Assembly (NCBI GenBank): GCA_963681505.1
Contig: OY811976.1
Coordinates: 6,190,003-6,254,002 of the forward strand
Direction of reading: 5' to 3'
Source of the DNA: Eunapius fragilis
Lineage: Eukaryota; Porifera; Demospongiae; Spongillida; Spongillidae
DNA length: 64,000 bases
Of this stretch, positions 1-11,500 are shown one piece after another. Numbering within the stretch: the stretch's first letter is position 1; every line of letters starts with the position of its first letter. The translations under genes were made by a program, and so were the position numbers. Under the pieces are notes generated by a model. That model saw nothing but the letters and a program-made list of their open reading frames with translations. It made no database searches and was not told the origin of the DNA.

Positions 1-1
1 C

Positions 2-721
2 CCCCAGGAGAGGATCATGCAGCAGATACAAGAGGGTCTGCAACTCTCCCAATGGGGGCTCCCAGCACAGCCACAAGTACACCTCCCACATCAGGCACCC
101 ACTCTCCAACAACGAGACAGCCTCTGGTCCAAGAGCTCTCTCACCTCAAACAAGGGCAGCGACCCCAGTCTGGGTGAAATAGAGCCCTACTTGATTGATT
201 GGCTTTGAAACAAAACTGAAGATGAGCAAGACAATATTGTAAAATTTTGTATAAAACAAGGCAGAAAGAGTAAAGCCCTTTGCCGATCATGTGAAGAGTA
301 TGTTGCCAAGCTGCAAGATGAAAGGCTCATTGAAAAAAATCAGAAAAAAGATAGCAGATTCCGAAAAACACTACAAAAGAAATTAATTAGTGTTGCAGAG
401 GGCAAATCCGAGTTGTCTGTAGAGTTTTCAGACATAACTGATGACCATATGAATACTATTTCGGAAGTACTAGCCAATCCTTGCACGGTAAATAGACTCT
501 ACTGTGAACACTTGTGGTTTGTTAACCAGCAGAATGTAATGTATAAAGGTCATGTTATCAATGTAAAGTGCTCAAAAAAGTCAACAACACCTAAAGTTAC
601 AGTTACCTATTTGAAATAAGACAAAACGGAGGAAGGAGAAGACATTACAATGACATTGATTGAATTTGTAGTCGACTATATTACAGTTGATCTACAGATC
701 AATGAACCTGCTACATCTTAG
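2..721 (+). pseudogene. Decayed transposon-type protein, C-terminal part
   Basis: One reading frame runs from the window edge to a TAG at 719-721 and is broken by an in-frame TGA at 206-208 and an in-frame TAA at 617-619. The translation on both sides of each stop reads as one protein. It has a Gln/Pro-rich start, then a basic region with a paired-Cys motif (LCRSCEEY) and a Lys-rich helix (about 270-390). The end resembles the small-barrel C-termini often seen in invertebrate mobile-element proteins (CEHLW...YKGHVI...VTVTY...). I do not recognise the family. No GT-AG intron removes either stop, so I call it a pseudogene. The upstream part lies outside the window. Nearby elements on the minus strand are also decayed transposons. 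Confidence 0.55.
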
Positions 722-1010
722 TAATTAGAAATGTGTATCCAATATGATGTGTATCCAATATGGTAGTAATGTTTGGCGTATTAACTACTTGTTTTTTAAC
801 ATCTGTAGCACAAAAAAGTCAAACCGTCACAATTTTTTCTTCCCTCTCGCATCATACCGCGTACATCCAAAAATGAGTGTTTGAAATGCCACAACTTCTG
901 AAATACTGCACCAATAAATACAAAAAAGGCATTATTGCAATGCACATTTTTTCCTCTTTTGATATAAAAATCGCCGCATTTGATGCGATTTGAAAAAAAT
1001 GTTCAAGTAC

Positions 1011-1169
1011 CTACTTGGGCGATGCTCCACTACATGAAGTAGTAACAAATGCCAAAGCAAACAAACCGCAGTCATTGGAGCGTTTTTGTCTTTGAACAGG
1101 CTGAAACTTCAGAGCAATCTGTTCCTGAGAAGTACATAGTAATGACGCAATCTGTTCCTTGGTGCTGTC
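1011..1169 (-). pseudogene. Ulp1/C48-like cysteine protease C-terminal fragment joined to the integrase
   Basis: This segment continues in frame from the integrase piece ending in VQCMLGNDPP. It reads as the C-terminal half of an Ulp1-like (C48) peptidase: a KEQIASLL helix, LKFQPVQRQ, then the nucleophile motif NDCGLFALAF with the catalytic Cys. From memory of the Ginger1 literature, some of these transposases carry extra cysteine-peptidase domains, so the junction could be original rather than a chance insertion. Only about 50 residues are present. The His and Asp/Asn catalytic residues are not seen upstream, so it is inactive as it stands. Confidence 0.6.
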
Positions 1170-2360
1170 AGGTGGATCATTCCCAAGCATGCACTGCACA
1201 GCAGTAGATTTGTGCACAGATGTGCAATAGGCAAACAAGACCCTATCCGAAACATGTCCCAATTATTTTGCTTCTCACTGACAAGCTTTATCGGTGACCT
1301 CTGAATGGTCTGATTATAACGCTCAACTAAACCATTGCACTGAGGTGTATGATAAGCTGTGTCGGGTACCAGAGAGGATGAATAGTCTTTTGCATAGACC
1401 ATTAACAAAGACCCTACTCTGATCACTGACAATTGATCCCATGCTCCAAACCTACAGTGCATACATGTATGCATACAAGAATAGTAGTACATGTAGATAT
1501 AATACCATACTCATTAAGCTCAGTGTATTGGTGTTAATAGGATACAAATTCATATTATAGGTGCAATTCAGATACATGTTCTGTACCTGTATCATGCTAT
1601 ACAGGAAAGAGGTCGCACCCTCTGCTGTCTTTTCTGTCAGTGGATCTGCTTTGGGCCATTTTGAAAAATATTCCATGACGATCACAATATATCAATTGCC
1701 TGATAAGGTCTTGGGGAGGTGTCCAATGAGATCAATGTCAACCAGTACAGTACAATGCTATTAAATAAATATGTACGTTGTTGCAGTGTCATTTACTTTC
1801 ATGTTTTAAAATGGCAGTAATTATCATATATAAAATTAATTTGGCCTATGAAATAGTATGAATTAGCAATGTGTACTATTGCAAGAAACATTATGCATCA
1901 CTTTAGAATACAGAAAATTCAAGCGCTGTTGATATATACATAGCAGTTTGTGTATCTGTGTAGCACTCAAATAAAATGAAACAATGTTGAGTGATAATCA
2001 ATAGGTGCCAAAATAATCAACTACACAATGATAAATCCCAAAACTCCACTCAAGAGTGGAGTTTGTGTCCAGACCTCAACCTTTTACCATTACTATGCTC
2101 ATCCCAGTCATAATACACAAATGGAAAAGGTGAAGTACATGTATATATGAGGACATGTGCATATGCAATGTACCTGGTTCCACACTTGTGACTTAACAGG
2201 AGTTGGGTGAAGAGCAGCGTCAACCTAATAAAATTTGCGTCATTAACTCTTTGGCTTGATTCACAGTTCTTAACAAATTGGTGGATACCATCAGCCATAT
2301 GCTCACAATAAAACCACGATGTTATCGTTTCTAGTGTCTTGTCTTCCAAAATGTTCTCCT
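1170..2360 (-). pseudogene. Ginger1/gypsy-type integrase, broken, with intron-like gaps
   Basis: Minus-strand pieces are in integrase order. A zinc-binding H2C2-like segment (FYCEHMADGIHQFVKNC, about 2345-2240) is followed, after a +1 shift, by a piece ending in a GTACAT donor near 2172. The catalytic core resumes near 1765 after a TAATAG acceptor (VDIDLIGHLPKTLSG, then in-frame TGA, then YFSKWPKADPLTEKTAEG). A second GT...AG gap separates this from FGAWDQLS, the AYHTP..NGLVERYNQTI motif carrying the catalytic Glu, and FAYCTSVHKST. At least one stop and two frameshifts make it non-functional. Ty3/gypsy integrases normally lack introns, whereas Ginger1 DNA transposons, which carry gypsy-like integrases, can be intron-bearing. 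The splice-like gaps and the protease tail therefore favour Ginger1. A gypsy remnant or a decayed host GIN-like gene remain possible. Confidence 0.7.
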
Positions 2361-2514
2361 AGGATATGAAGAGCCAGCTCTTTTACTCATTAGGAAAAAA
2401 ATTTTGTGTTCACTTAGTTTTAAAGAATGAGCTTTCTAACGAAGTCTAGTTATGGAGTGGTACCGATTATAATCATAATAAAATTTCAATGCAAAAAAAA
2501 ATTATCACACATTC

Positions 2515-2520
2515 TTTATT
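2515..2520 (-). promoter_or_regulatory. Poly(A) signal AATAAA
   Basis: The reverse complement of TTTATT lies 34 bases past the stop codon of the last UBAN-gene exon. It supports this as the 3' end of that gene. Confidence 0.55.
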
Positions 2521-2553
2521 TACTGCCTATAGAAACCACATTGAAAAGTAAAA

Positions 2554-5500
2554 TCAAATCATGATAAAATCATTGCACACATCACAGTCAGCAAGTGCTC
2601 CAAAACTACTCTGTCCACAGGTAGGGCATGGATTGTGGTTGATCACTCCTCTGGGTGAGGGGAGAAACAGGGGAGGAGATACCGCTTGAACAACAGGCTG
2701 CCTTGTTTGAACAGCAGTCTGGGGAGGAGGCATTGTTCCAATAGTAGACTGGATATGAGGTGTTGCTTGAACAGAATGATGTGGAGGTGGTGCTTGAGGA
2801 GCAGAGTGGAGAGTAGACACAGGATTGAAAGGTGGGGACGCAGGGTTCAAATGGACAGAGACAGGGTTGAACACAGAGTGGTGGTGATGAGGTTCATCAG
2901 TAAATGAGCGTGTCATTTGACCAGCAGGATATTTGGTAAATTTCTATCAGTGCGGAAGAGGGGAAAGCATACAAACTAGTTAGATTCAAATAAAACTATG
3001 AAGTAAGCCAAATGGGCAAACCATTACTGGTTTTACATAAGAAATCGGGAAACTTGATTATTTTGGGGAAATTCAGAAAATGAAAAATTCCCTCTTTTTG
3101 GAATTGCTTGTTTTTGTTTGAAAACCCTATTAAAGCAGGCATTTTGATAGCTAAAGCATATTTTTAATACTGCTAGAGAAAGAATCTTCATATGAGCCCT
3201 CCATGGAAATGGGTTGTAACTGGTACACTTTTTTTTTCTTGGTTAACTCCTGTTGACCAGACCTATGCAAGCCATTTTATTGATGATATTTGTAAATAAA
3301 AAGTGCTTTCTAGCTGCTGTTCCTTTCTTGTTTTATTAATTATAAGTAATGAAGCCTATAGCAAAGGTGGTGCCAGGCTACGCCCACGTGCAGAGTTGTG
3401 CATCGGTAGAGAACGTCATGAACACCGTTCTACAAGCTCCACTTCTTATTTACAGTTTATTACCCAGCAAATAAGATGCCTTCTATATCCCAGTTAAGTG
3501 AAAAAGATGAATTGCTGTATAATAAGGTATATTCAGGTGTTTTAAGACTGACTACATTTGGAATGTTTAAATGGCTGCCACGGGAGGCATTTATTCTTAC
3601 ACAGACGTTACCATACGATTCATTATATGTCCAATACACTTTGGATTGATAAAACTTTAATAATTGAATGATTATATAATATCGTTTCTATAACAACGGT
3701 AAGCACGGTGAAATAATAGAATAGAATGTTGGGATTGAAGACCTGGATGATTAAAATATTGTTTTTTGCATGTTTCTGCAGTTTTTCTAATTCAAGAATA
3801 CCCATACATAATCACTACAGTAGGCAAATTTTTGAAATGCTTAGAACACTTGCAGACAAAGATCAAAACTGCGAAAGATTAAGGAAAAAATTCATCGTTT
3901 TCAAACGCAACTTACGCATACGATGTTAAGATTGATTTTGCCTACTGGCATTAGTTAGACCAGTAGCAAGTAGATAATATACGTTTTTAGTCCATACGAG
4001 TGATATTTATTTATCGCCCTTACATTTCAGAATGAAATGCAATGAACAGTGGTCGTTGCTGTGACAACTATCAATTAAATTAATTTGTGGTATTGTACAA
4101 ACGTTTGGTACGAAGAAAATAGGTACAACAAGCATCCTTAAGGAAATGCGGCATCTTGTAATGGCTGAAATTACTGATATTGCCAATTTCCAAATAGGTG
4201 TAGCCAGTCTTATCATGCCTGAGTACAACAAGTAAATAAAAACATTCTCTACGAGAAAGTTGGTGGGATATAGGATTTGATTATGACATTGGTGGTGTAA
4301 AAAGCAAGGAAACAAGGTCTTATCAGAAGGGAAAATGTCATAGTCCTATATTTAGCACATTTCTAGGGCATGTGTTGTTTGTGTGCTAAATATAGGACTA
4401 TGACATTTTCCCTTCTGATAAGACCTTGTTTCCTTGCTTTTTACACCACCAATGTCATAATCAAATCCTATATCCCACCAACTTTCTCGTAGAGAATGTT
4501 TTTATTTACTTGTTTTCTTGATTTTTTTTTCATATATTATATAAAAGCGAGTCCTCCAGCCGATTCTGAAGCTATTGGTGAAAATTTCATCGCTTAGAAA
4601 TGTTCCTGTCCTGAGTTATGCGTTGCCAAGAAGGAGGAGAAGGAGAATAAGAAGACGACCCGCCCCTTGTTCCGAGACTGGGTACGAGGACGGGCAGTAC
4701 ACTCTTGTTCTCAACAACCACGCGGTTCAGCGACATGAAACAAAAACGAAACTACTCATTTTTGACTTCTAGATCGATTGCTAAAACTAGCTACACGATC
4801 CGATCGTCGGGAGTGTTGTTACAGACAGGTCGCGTTTTTTTAATGACATTCATAGTCGGGGTCAAATCCTATATGGAAGTTTCTAACGAAACTTCCGATT
4901 ACATTCATTATGCCCAATAGAGCTCTTTGCTCTTCAATGGCTTCTTGATCAGAGCTGAAGTACAAAAAGGTGCAGTGTTCACTAATGGCAGCTCCTGGAA
5001 TACATATGAGCAGGCACGCTGACGTACTAAGGAGGCGTGGCAGTTAAAGAGGGGGGGGGGGGGGTTTCAAATGATTTATTCACAACTATCAATCCGATTG
5101 CCTAATTTCCTGCTATGAATAATATTATCAAAGGGCTAGGAAGGGAGGGGGATTTAAACCCATACACACTACCCCTCTAGATCCGCTACTGATGAGATAC
5201 CAACAAAATGGTCCTAGCTCCAACAAACTAGCTAAAACAATAGTGTACCTTGAAATCTGTGGCTACCGGTACAGTATGACAAGTGATTGGTAGCCTTGTG
5301 GTTCTTACACCTTACATGTCTATATTGATGCACTGTGAGTGGGCATCAGAAAAGGTGTTTTGCTCAGGCACTGAATGAAAGGCGGGAATTAAGGATGTTT
5401 TGTTTTCCCCCCAAAATTCCCGGCATCTTATGTAAACCCAGAGTTAAAATCAAGGTGAACAAACATACCTCAATATGGCATGGTCTTTCAGAAAACACCA

Positions 5501-8500
5501 ACAAATGTACTAAACAGTGTACGTTACAGAAGTGCAACACTAACCTCATGAAGACTGGCCTTTAAATTGGTGTTTTCTTTGCGTAATTTGCAATTGGCGT
5601 CTGCAAACCTCTCTTTTTGGTCATGTTCGTTACGAAAGTCACTCTCATACTGCTTTAGCTGTTCATTCAGGAGTCCAATATATACGGTTTGGTCTTGAGA
5701 AGACCTCTGGTACTCCAGGTTTTGTTTTAGAAGCATATCTCTCTCTTCCTCCATTCCTCCCCTCTCTTCCTTCAACCCTCTCTTCTCTTTCTCCAGCAAA
5801 AGTTTCTCCTCCTTCAGCATTTTGAGCTGGCCCTGCACATTCTCCAGTTGAGCAACACATGATAGGAGGAGTGTATTACATTGGTTCTTCTCTGAAGCCA
5901 GTGCCTAAGGATGGAGGGTGTGGTCTGATACTAGTGGAAGGTTTAGCGTCTAATTTTCACAGGGTGTGTAACCTTTTTGAATAACTAAAATCAATTATAT
6001 CAACTATGAAAAAAAAGTCTAATTGATTTTCATGATTATAGCACCTTGCAATCGGTCATTAGAAACATATGATTGATTGTAGCGATTAATGCACTAATGA
6101 TTATGTAGAAGTTTTTTCCAATTTTTAATATTGGCACAAGAAATCACTGTTCCTCAAGTGTATATTGCCAGTTTTTTGTCGCTATTACCTTTGGCTTATC
6201 AGCTTATTTAAAACAACACGTGCCTAGACCCTATAGTAATAATCCATTGTTTGAACAGCATCCCCTCAAAGATTCGAAAAGCAACAAGTAGCTGAAACAA
6301 AAAAGTCTGTGAAACCTCATGGTAAATCTGGTGGAACACCACGCCACGTGCATATGACTAAGCGCCAATTAAGACATGCACAATATTCAGGATGTCATGT
6401 TGAACGTCAGGAAAAGGATGTACCTAAGTATTTAGGCCTGAAGATGACACCTGGGGACCAATATAATAATTAGTTGGAATTAGCGAGTTTGATTAATGCA
6501 CAGTGGGAAGGTCAGGCGTGAGAGCGAACTATATCAAACGTATTTAAATCGCCACCGTGTATTTCAGTGTTGATTAGACTGGGGACCCGATAGATGGTTG
6601 ATTACATCAACAAAATTTCATTGCACCGTTTAATTAACCCGTTAGTCAGACAGGCGGGAAGGGCGCATAAAAGGAAATTGATTTCTGACTGATTTCTGTA
6701 TACAAAGGAAACGATTATCGACTAATCACGACTAAGAAAAACAGAATCGGTTATTTCGACTAAAGGAAATTCTAAAATCAGTTAACCCGAATAGTACTAA
6801 ATGCATAGCCGACCGAATAGGTAATCATGAATAATCGAATAACATAAAAAATTGGTTACACACCTTAGTTATGGACCACAAGACATAAAAAATATCTACA
6901 GAAACATAGTGGTATATATGGCCTAAAATTGGTAGAAAGGAACTAAAATTACCATTCAAAAGTATAAGCGTTGTGCTGGTGACAAATGGCCCATATTGCT
7001 ATGTTCATTCTAAATATTGGGTGCTCCTGATTGTCAAAATCCACTGCTCAGCTACATGCGCTAACATTGTTACGCCATCATATGACAGTAATGACCACGG
7101 AACATCAGATGATGACAACACCATGATCATCAGGTGGATAGAGGATCATCAGGTGATGAGCATAGTTTATCTGGTGATGACAACAGATCATTATGTGATG
7201 ATGATGGACCATACCAGTTGATTCATAAATTCAAATTACTTATGCACTTGAATTACATGTAATTGGGTCATTCCATATCCTATACGGATTTGGTGCAAAT
7301 AGTTGAATGTAAGTTTGGCCCAAATTTTTTAATAACGCGAATAGTTTGCAAACTACACAGGTAATGAATAATTAATTATTTTCTACAGTGATGAGTAATA
7401 ACTCCCTCCTCACAGAACTTGTATGGCTATATTTGGCATCACATCTATGCTCTCTTAGTGTATAATCCACTATAATGTGTTCATGGAGGAGGTGAAAGGG
7501 TTAAATCATAAATGTGTTTATAGCATGGCTTTCAAAATTTGATCATTTGCAGAACGATACTATAAATACTTTTTTTGTAAATGAAACATATTCATCGTCT
7601 ATGCATTTACAAAATAAAAAGTCTGAGTATCAGCTAGTTTATTAAAAAGCAAGACGCATTAATTCATGGTTGGTTTTAGGACCAATTAGAAGTGTTGTTT
7701 ACAAAGTTTACAGTGGTATTACCATCCTCACAACAATTAGATACAGTGTTAGAAAAAATAGATTTTTTAGTACAATTGAAAACGCTCATCTTTTAAAGCT
7801 ATTTATATAAACTGGTTAGACCAAAATGTTTCATTTTGATTGGAAGTAAAAGCAGCAAACAGCCATGGTGAAAAATGAACGGGAGGTTTTAAAATAGCTG
7901 ATACTAAAGACTTTTCTTTTGTAAATACAGAGACGATGAATGTTCAATTTAAGTTCTGTAAATGACCCAAATATTGAAAACCGTGGTATAAACGCATTTA
8001 CGATTTAACCCTTTCACCTCCTCCATGAACACATAATAGTTGGGTACTATACTAAGGGCTTGATGTGATGCCAAATATACCCATGTTTTATGAGAAGGGA
8101 GGCATGTAGTGGGTGAGGTGGAAGGCCACTCCCCAACCATCGTATTCCAAAAATGAATTCAATTAAAAGGCATGGCAATTAAGTGTATGCACAATTTCGA
8201 TTGTATAAGACCCATCCGCATTTGGACATCCTAAATTTGCCGCATGACTCATTTAAAGTAGAAAATAATTAATCATTCATGACTGCTGTATTTTATAAAC
8301 TATTCCCAATATTTTGGGCCAAACTACCTTTCATATTAGGTCATACAAATTATGAGCCAAAATCTAAAGCATTGCATCCAACTCCAGTCCTACAGGATAC
8401 GGAATGACTCAATAATCACTTAGGAGTTCTTAAATATCACAACTCAGACAAAGCTGTATGATGCCAGATCTTCAAGAATATAAATCAACCAGTCACTTAC

Positions 8501-11500
8501 TAACCTCACAATGGCTGACGTAAGAGTTAATCTCTTGTTTTAGGGATTTCTTCTCATCGCTGACATCAGACAGCCTCTTCTCCACCATGTCATAGGCCAC
8601 TACAAGCCTCTCTTTTTGGTCACGTTCCTTATGAAAGTCACTCTCATACAGCTTTAGCTGTTCAATCAGGAGTTCAATATGAGAGGTGTGGTCATGAGAA
8701 AACCTCTGGTATTCCAGGTTCTGTTGTACAGCTCTCTCCCTCTCCTCCATTATTCTCTTCTCTTCCAGCTCTTTAATTTCAGCCTGCTGCTTGGTACACT
8801 GACGCTTAAGTTCCTGGTTCTCTGATCTAAGGCCATTGCTGTCCTGTAGGATGAGAGCAGAAATATAGCCGACAGGTTGGTGGCAGAAAAGGATGGACTG
8901 GGGAGGAGTGAGGGCAAACTAACGCTCTGCAGTGCTGAAAATTTCATTTCAAGGTCCTTATTAGACTCCTCCATCTTGTTCATCTTCGCCCTCAGATCCT
9001 TGAGGTCGTCAGTAAGCTTGCCTCTTTAAGGGAATGACACAGGGATGGGAGCATAATTCGTACCACATAAGTGCACCCTACTACTCTCCCCTACGTGCAC
9101 ATGTAGCCCCCCCCCCCCCCCCCCCCCTACAAACAGACATATGGTGTATTTACCTCTCATATTGGCTCTTTGAGAAGGCTTCCCAGAGAGCATTTTTCAT
9201 AGCCCTAAATATGAGAAAGCACAGGATGATCACAACCCCTTCCCCGCATGCTAGGCTCTTTTGAACTGTCTCCTGCAAGCCCCGCCTACTTTACACTTAC
9301 ACATCTATGGCACCCAGCAGTTCCAAGGAGATGGCTTCATTCTGCTTCTCGAGCTCCTGGTTGCTAGTGAGCTGTTGTTTGTAGCTCTCATTGAAAGTGA
9401 CAGGCATGTTCACAAGGATGGCTTCCCTCTCGTCTGCCATTTCTTTTAGCTGCTGAAGGTCGCTGCAGACAGCCTGCCAGAGAAAATTGTGATGGTCGAG
9501 TGTATGTAGCACTGGAGTCAAGTGAATGTAGCACCATGGTCAAGTGCATGTAGTAAAATGGTCACGTGCATGTACAGAACTCGCAGTAATTTGTACTGTC
9601 AAATTGTCAGTGGAGTGCTCCTGGGTATTATGATGAGCCGGGTATTGTGACAAATGATAATTGGATTTTTAAAATTATGTGTTTAATCTTTAATCTATTT
9701 CCATCCTTAATTTAGGATGGAAATCCTGAATTAAGGATGACTTTTCGCCGCTCGTATCAACTTCATTTCGCATCATATTGGATAATTTTGGCGAATTAAA
9801 CTTCTCTAGGCTTTCATCTAAACGGCACTAGCTAATTAGTCGTTATTTCCTTCTACTTTTTCTCAGACTTTGATTGTAAGCAGCATTATTACGATCGAAC
9901 ATTACAACAAAGCCTAAACAGTGGCTTTGCAAAAAAAAAAAGACATAACGATTAATTAGATAGCACTGTTCAGATGAAAGCCTATAGACTGAAGCTTAAT
10001 ATCCCCCAAAATATCCAATATGATGTGAATTGAAGTTGATACAAGTGGCGTAAAGTCATCCTTAATTCAGGTTTCCATCCTAAAGATTAATGATAAAGGT
10101 TAATAACAAGTATTTATTATTCAATTCACATGTATGTCCTACGGTAAAAAAACTGGCCTACATTAGACCTTCCGTTGTGAAGTTACTAGTCAATATGTCA
10201 CACCCTCTCGGAGAAATGTTTTCTAAAATCAGTCACATTATCTTACATATTACAGAAACTGCCCATCATTTCCAAAAATGCTGGATGGAATAGCTACCAA
10301 ATGTTTCTGCGACTTGATTAAGTTGAAAATGAGCACACGTGTATTGGATCAACACAGCATTTTCCAACACCCCTTCAGATTAATTTCAAACTAAAGGTAC
10401 AAAAGTTCCTAATGAAACTATGTTATATGCACAATTTCACTTTGGTTCATGAATAATTAGTCAAAGCTGGGGATTTTGCAAAATTTGAGTTGGACAAGAT
10501 ATCTTTGCAAGGCTGTAGCACTGCAAGCTTACTGTGATGGTGATTCAGTTGACATGAAGATATTCCATATAGATCACTCCCAAAGCTATATTGTTTAATG
10601 ATTTCAGAACCTTGCTGGTTGAAGTGGACAGATCGTGATCTCAAAAAATGGTGATAAAAGTTTTAAAATTTATAGTGCATATCGATAGGGTATGTTGTGA
10701 TGCACCTGCACACTAAAAATCACTTTGGGGATTGCATTATATGGAGAGGTGCAAGTTATTTAGTCATTAAGAATTCATGTTTCTTAGATGTACCGCTTGA
10801 CCATGAAGTTACCCAGATACGTTGCTTACACAAGATGCATGTACCTGTATGAAATATAATTAATTGGCTGTTGGTGCTCCGTGCGTATGAGCCAGCCATC
10901 AAGAGAGTGCTCATGCATGCAACCATAGATAGTATATAGTATAGTAAGGGGATTAGAAACGAGTCACGTTAGTGCATCACTGGCTGTGGGCACTCCACAT
11001 TACATCGTTAACACCTACTGAGAGGTTCGAAATCGTTCATATCTTCAGTTCGGTTGGTCTTGGTACTTGTTACCTGCTCTCACATACATAGGAGTGTAAA
11101 CGTTTTAGGTGGGAAAAATATGCCGGGCAAGTTTGAATCTTTTTTTTTTTCAGGATACATTGCACTTGTGCACCTTCTGTGCGCGGGCCGTTATGCGCAT
11201 TGATCAGTTCGTGGGAACTAACAGCTGCAGGTTTACTCGCAATGGCGTCTATTGTCTCCAATGCCTTACAATAAACACCCACTTGTTCTACTAAAACATG
11301 GGAGAGCAAAGCCTTTTTAAGAACTCGGAGGTTGGAAATAACACCCAGATATATCTATCGTATTTTCATCATCTGCTTCATAGTATACTCGATGTACGGC
11401 TTCGAATCCCTGTCCGCTTGACTCCACCTATGCAGAGTGTTGTTGCAATCGTTCTGTTTCAAAATAGTATCAAAACAAACGTCATAAAATCGATTAATAT

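Noticed and set aside
9034..9264. Plus-strand ORF over the coiled-coil exons
   Set aside because: It is the complementary-strand shadow of UBAN-gene exons plus a poly-C run. Similar shadows at 5335-5565 and 13611-13865 were dropped.
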